Below, in pieces: positions 6,135 to 7,159 of a stretch of 7,159 nucleotides of DNA. A program made the translations under genes and the position numbers. Below the pieces are notes generated by a model. That model worked only from the letters and a program-made list of their open reading frames with translations, made no database searches and was not told the origin of the DNA. The stretch is taken from assembly GCA_030697615.1 (NCBI GenBank), contig JAUYPK010000064.1, forward strand, positions 1 to 7,159, in the 5' to 3' direction. The stretch's first letter is position 1; each line of letters starts with the position of its first letter. This DNA comes from Microcaldota archaeon. Its GTDB lineage: Archaea > Micrarchaeota > Micrarchaeia > Norongarragalinales > UBA8480.

Positions 6135-7040
6135 ATGGTTGAAAACCTTGCAAATAAAACCATGCTAGAAGTAGCTCCCCCTGCAAAGAGAACTTCAACT
6201 GAATCAATTAACAACACAGTTGAAAAAATCGCTGCACTTGCCAATGAACACCAAGTTGACTACATAAACATTCCAGAGATAATAGCTGAAAACCACGAAG
6301 GAACCCCACTGTACAAAAACATGGACCCGAGGGAATTCGGCTGCCTCCTAAAAAGCCACACTAAAGCACAAATAGTTGTAAATAAAGTGGTAACCCACCT
6401 TCCATCAGCTGAATTCGACACTTGGCTATCCAATACAGTAAACCAATACAACATAAACAACGTAGTTTTCGTAGGTGGAAACAGCAACTCAATAAAATAC
6501 CACGGAATCAACGTAATCCAAGCAAATCAAAAAGCCAGTAACTTCAACATAAACATCGGAAACATAGCAATTCCGACAAGGCCAAACGAAGTTGAACGAC
6601 TCATTGCAAAAACCCAAAGCGGATGCACTTTTTTCACAACACAAATACTATTTGAAGCAGACAGCATGAAAAACACTTTATTGCAATACGCAAACCAATG
6701 CAAGAAAAAAAATTTAACCCCTGCTACGTTTTTCCTATGCTTTGCACCACTAAGCGACTCACTTGACATTGAATACATAAAATGGCTAGCTGCCTACCTG
6801 CCAAAAGAAACCGAAGCAAAACTTGAAAAAAACCCAAAAAAAGCATCGGTTGAACTAGCAGTTGAAATACTTCAAGACATCCGCAACTTCAGAGAAACAA
6901 CTAACTTGTCAATCCCATTGTCAACATGCGTAGAGCCAATCTCAACACGCAACTTAGACCTAGCAAAAGAAATGCTCAACGCAATTAGGAAAAATAACCT
7001 AACCCAGATAAAAATAGAAGAGAAATTGGGAAAAAAATAG
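6135..7040 (+). CDS. MetF-like (methylenetetrahydrofolate reductase family) protein
   Basis: 301 residues, about the size of E. coli MetF, with a TIM-barrel pattern that lines up by eye. MLEVAPPAKRTSTES (10-24) fits the FEFFPPR strand with its catalytic Glu (here Glu12). VVFVGGNSN (110-118) fits the flavin-site strand. GCTFFTTQILFEAD (163-176) fits the GA-x-F-x-ITQ-x-x-F strand with its conserved Gln (here Gln170). A C-terminal IPLSTCVEPIS (260-270) replaces the FHFYTLNR-like strand. The family reduces 5,10-methylene- to 5-methyl-tetrahydrofolate using FAD. The Arg-Gly-Asp of the E. coli flavin site reads Gly-Gly-Asn here, so cofactor or electron donor may differ. ATG 6135 has GGTGG (6121-6125) nine bases upstream and lies five bases after the metE stop, so it belongs to the operon and would supply MetE with methyl groups. 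The coding strand is strikingly A-rich (many AAA/AAC/ATA codons) compared with metK. Confidence 0.75.
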   Translation: MVENLANKTMLEVAPPAKRTSTESINNTVEKIAALANEHQVDYINIPEIIAENHEGTPLYKNMDPREFGCLLKSHTKAQIVVNKVVTHLPSAEFDTWLSNTVNQYNINNVVFVGGNSNSIKYHGINVIQANQKASNFNINIGNIAIPTRPNEVERLIAKTQSGCTFFTTQILFEADSMKNTLLQYANQCKKKNLTPATFFLCFAPLSDSLDIEYIKWLAAYLPKETEAKLEKNPKKASVELAVEILQDIRNFRETTNLSIPLSTCVEPISTRNLDLAKEMLNAIRKNNLTQIKIEEKLGKK

Positions 7041-7043
7041 TAA

Positions 7044-7108
7044 AAGAAAAAATAGCGAAAAAAATAATAAAAAGAAAAAATTAAAAGCCTAATTCTTAGT
7101 GCCTTAGG
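7044..7108 (-). terminator. Hairpin and T-rich terminator of the right-edge gene
   Basis: Read on the - strand, a 5-bp stem CCTAA...TTAGG (arms at 7104-7108 and 7088-7092) spanning the stop codon is followed by several T-runs (CTTTTAATTTTTTC, then further runs of five to seven T). This suits termination of the gene entering from the right. On the + strand the same stretch is A-rich, so no comparable terminator is visible for the metF-like gene. Confidence 0.5.
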
Positions 7109-7158
7109 AAGATGAAAGCTAACACTCCAATCACTAAAAGCACAGCAATCCCAGCAAC
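7096..7158 (-). CDS. C-terminal end of a membrane protein, 5' part outside window
   Basis: The last 20 codons before a TAA (7096-7098) read VAGIAVLLVIGVLAFIFLRH, an uninterrupted hydrophobic helix with a short basic tail. This is typical of a C-terminal transmembrane anchor, as in surface proteins held in the membrane by their last helix. The rest of the gene lies to the right of the window, so the family cannot be named. It is convergent with the metF-like gene, with 55 bases between the stop codons. The T-rich terminator directly downstream supports it as a real gene end. A chance open frame this short cannot be excluded, but the composition is strongly membrane-like. Confidence 0.6.
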   Translation of the reverse strand, partial: VAGIAVLLVIGVLAFIFLRH

Positions 7159-7159
7159 C

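Noticed and set aside
1..7159. tRNA, rRNA, CRISPR array or insertion sequence
   Set aside because: No cloverleaf, rRNA-like segment, repeated spacer units, transposase or terminal inverted repeats were seen; the only repeats are the protein-level ones at 374-1033.

Overview
The window looks archaeal, possibly from a DPANN-type lineage. The evidence is a COG3620-type XRE-HTH plus paired-CBS regulator, GGTG-type ribosome binding sites, an AT-rich TATA-like divergent promoter, a methionine synthase split into two adjacent genes, and a Cys-rich secreted protein with N-glycosylation sequons. The archaeal assignment is an inference, because no rRNA or other marker gene is present.

Layout. (1) Positions 2-1522, + strand: the 3' part of a large secreted protein that runs off the left edge. 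It carries a Kazal-like motif, a Gly/Ser linker, three tandem six-cysteine repeats with almost identical spacing, an Asp/Asn/Gly-rich linker and an unrecognised C-terminal domain. (2) Positions 1529-2703, - strand: a probable two-gene unit, an HTH-CBS regulator followed by a VTT/DedA-like membrane protein, convergent with the secreted-protein gene. (3) Positions 2704-2796: a 93-base divergent promoter with a perfect 16-base palindrome just upstream of the regulator's start codon. (4) Positions 2797-7040, + strand: a tight four-gene cluster, metK, a MetE N-terminal-half-like protein, a MetE catalytic C-terminal half with all zinc ligands, and a MetF-like protein. (5) Positions 7041-7159: a T-rich terminator (read on the - strand) and the last 20 codons of a - strand membrane protein that runs off the right edge.

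How the genes fit together. Read in metabolic order, the cluster would reduce methylene-folate (or a related pterin) to the methyl form (MetF-like), move the methyl group to homocysteine (split MetE) and activate methionine to S-adenosylmethionine (MetK). The divergent HTH-CBS gene is a good candidate for its regulator, since CBS pairs commonly bind adenosyl ligands and some bind SAM or MTA. That link is inference. The points most worth a second look are the repeat protein, the palindrome/regulator/metK arrangement, the bacterial-type MetK, and the MetF-like protein with an altered flavin-site motif.
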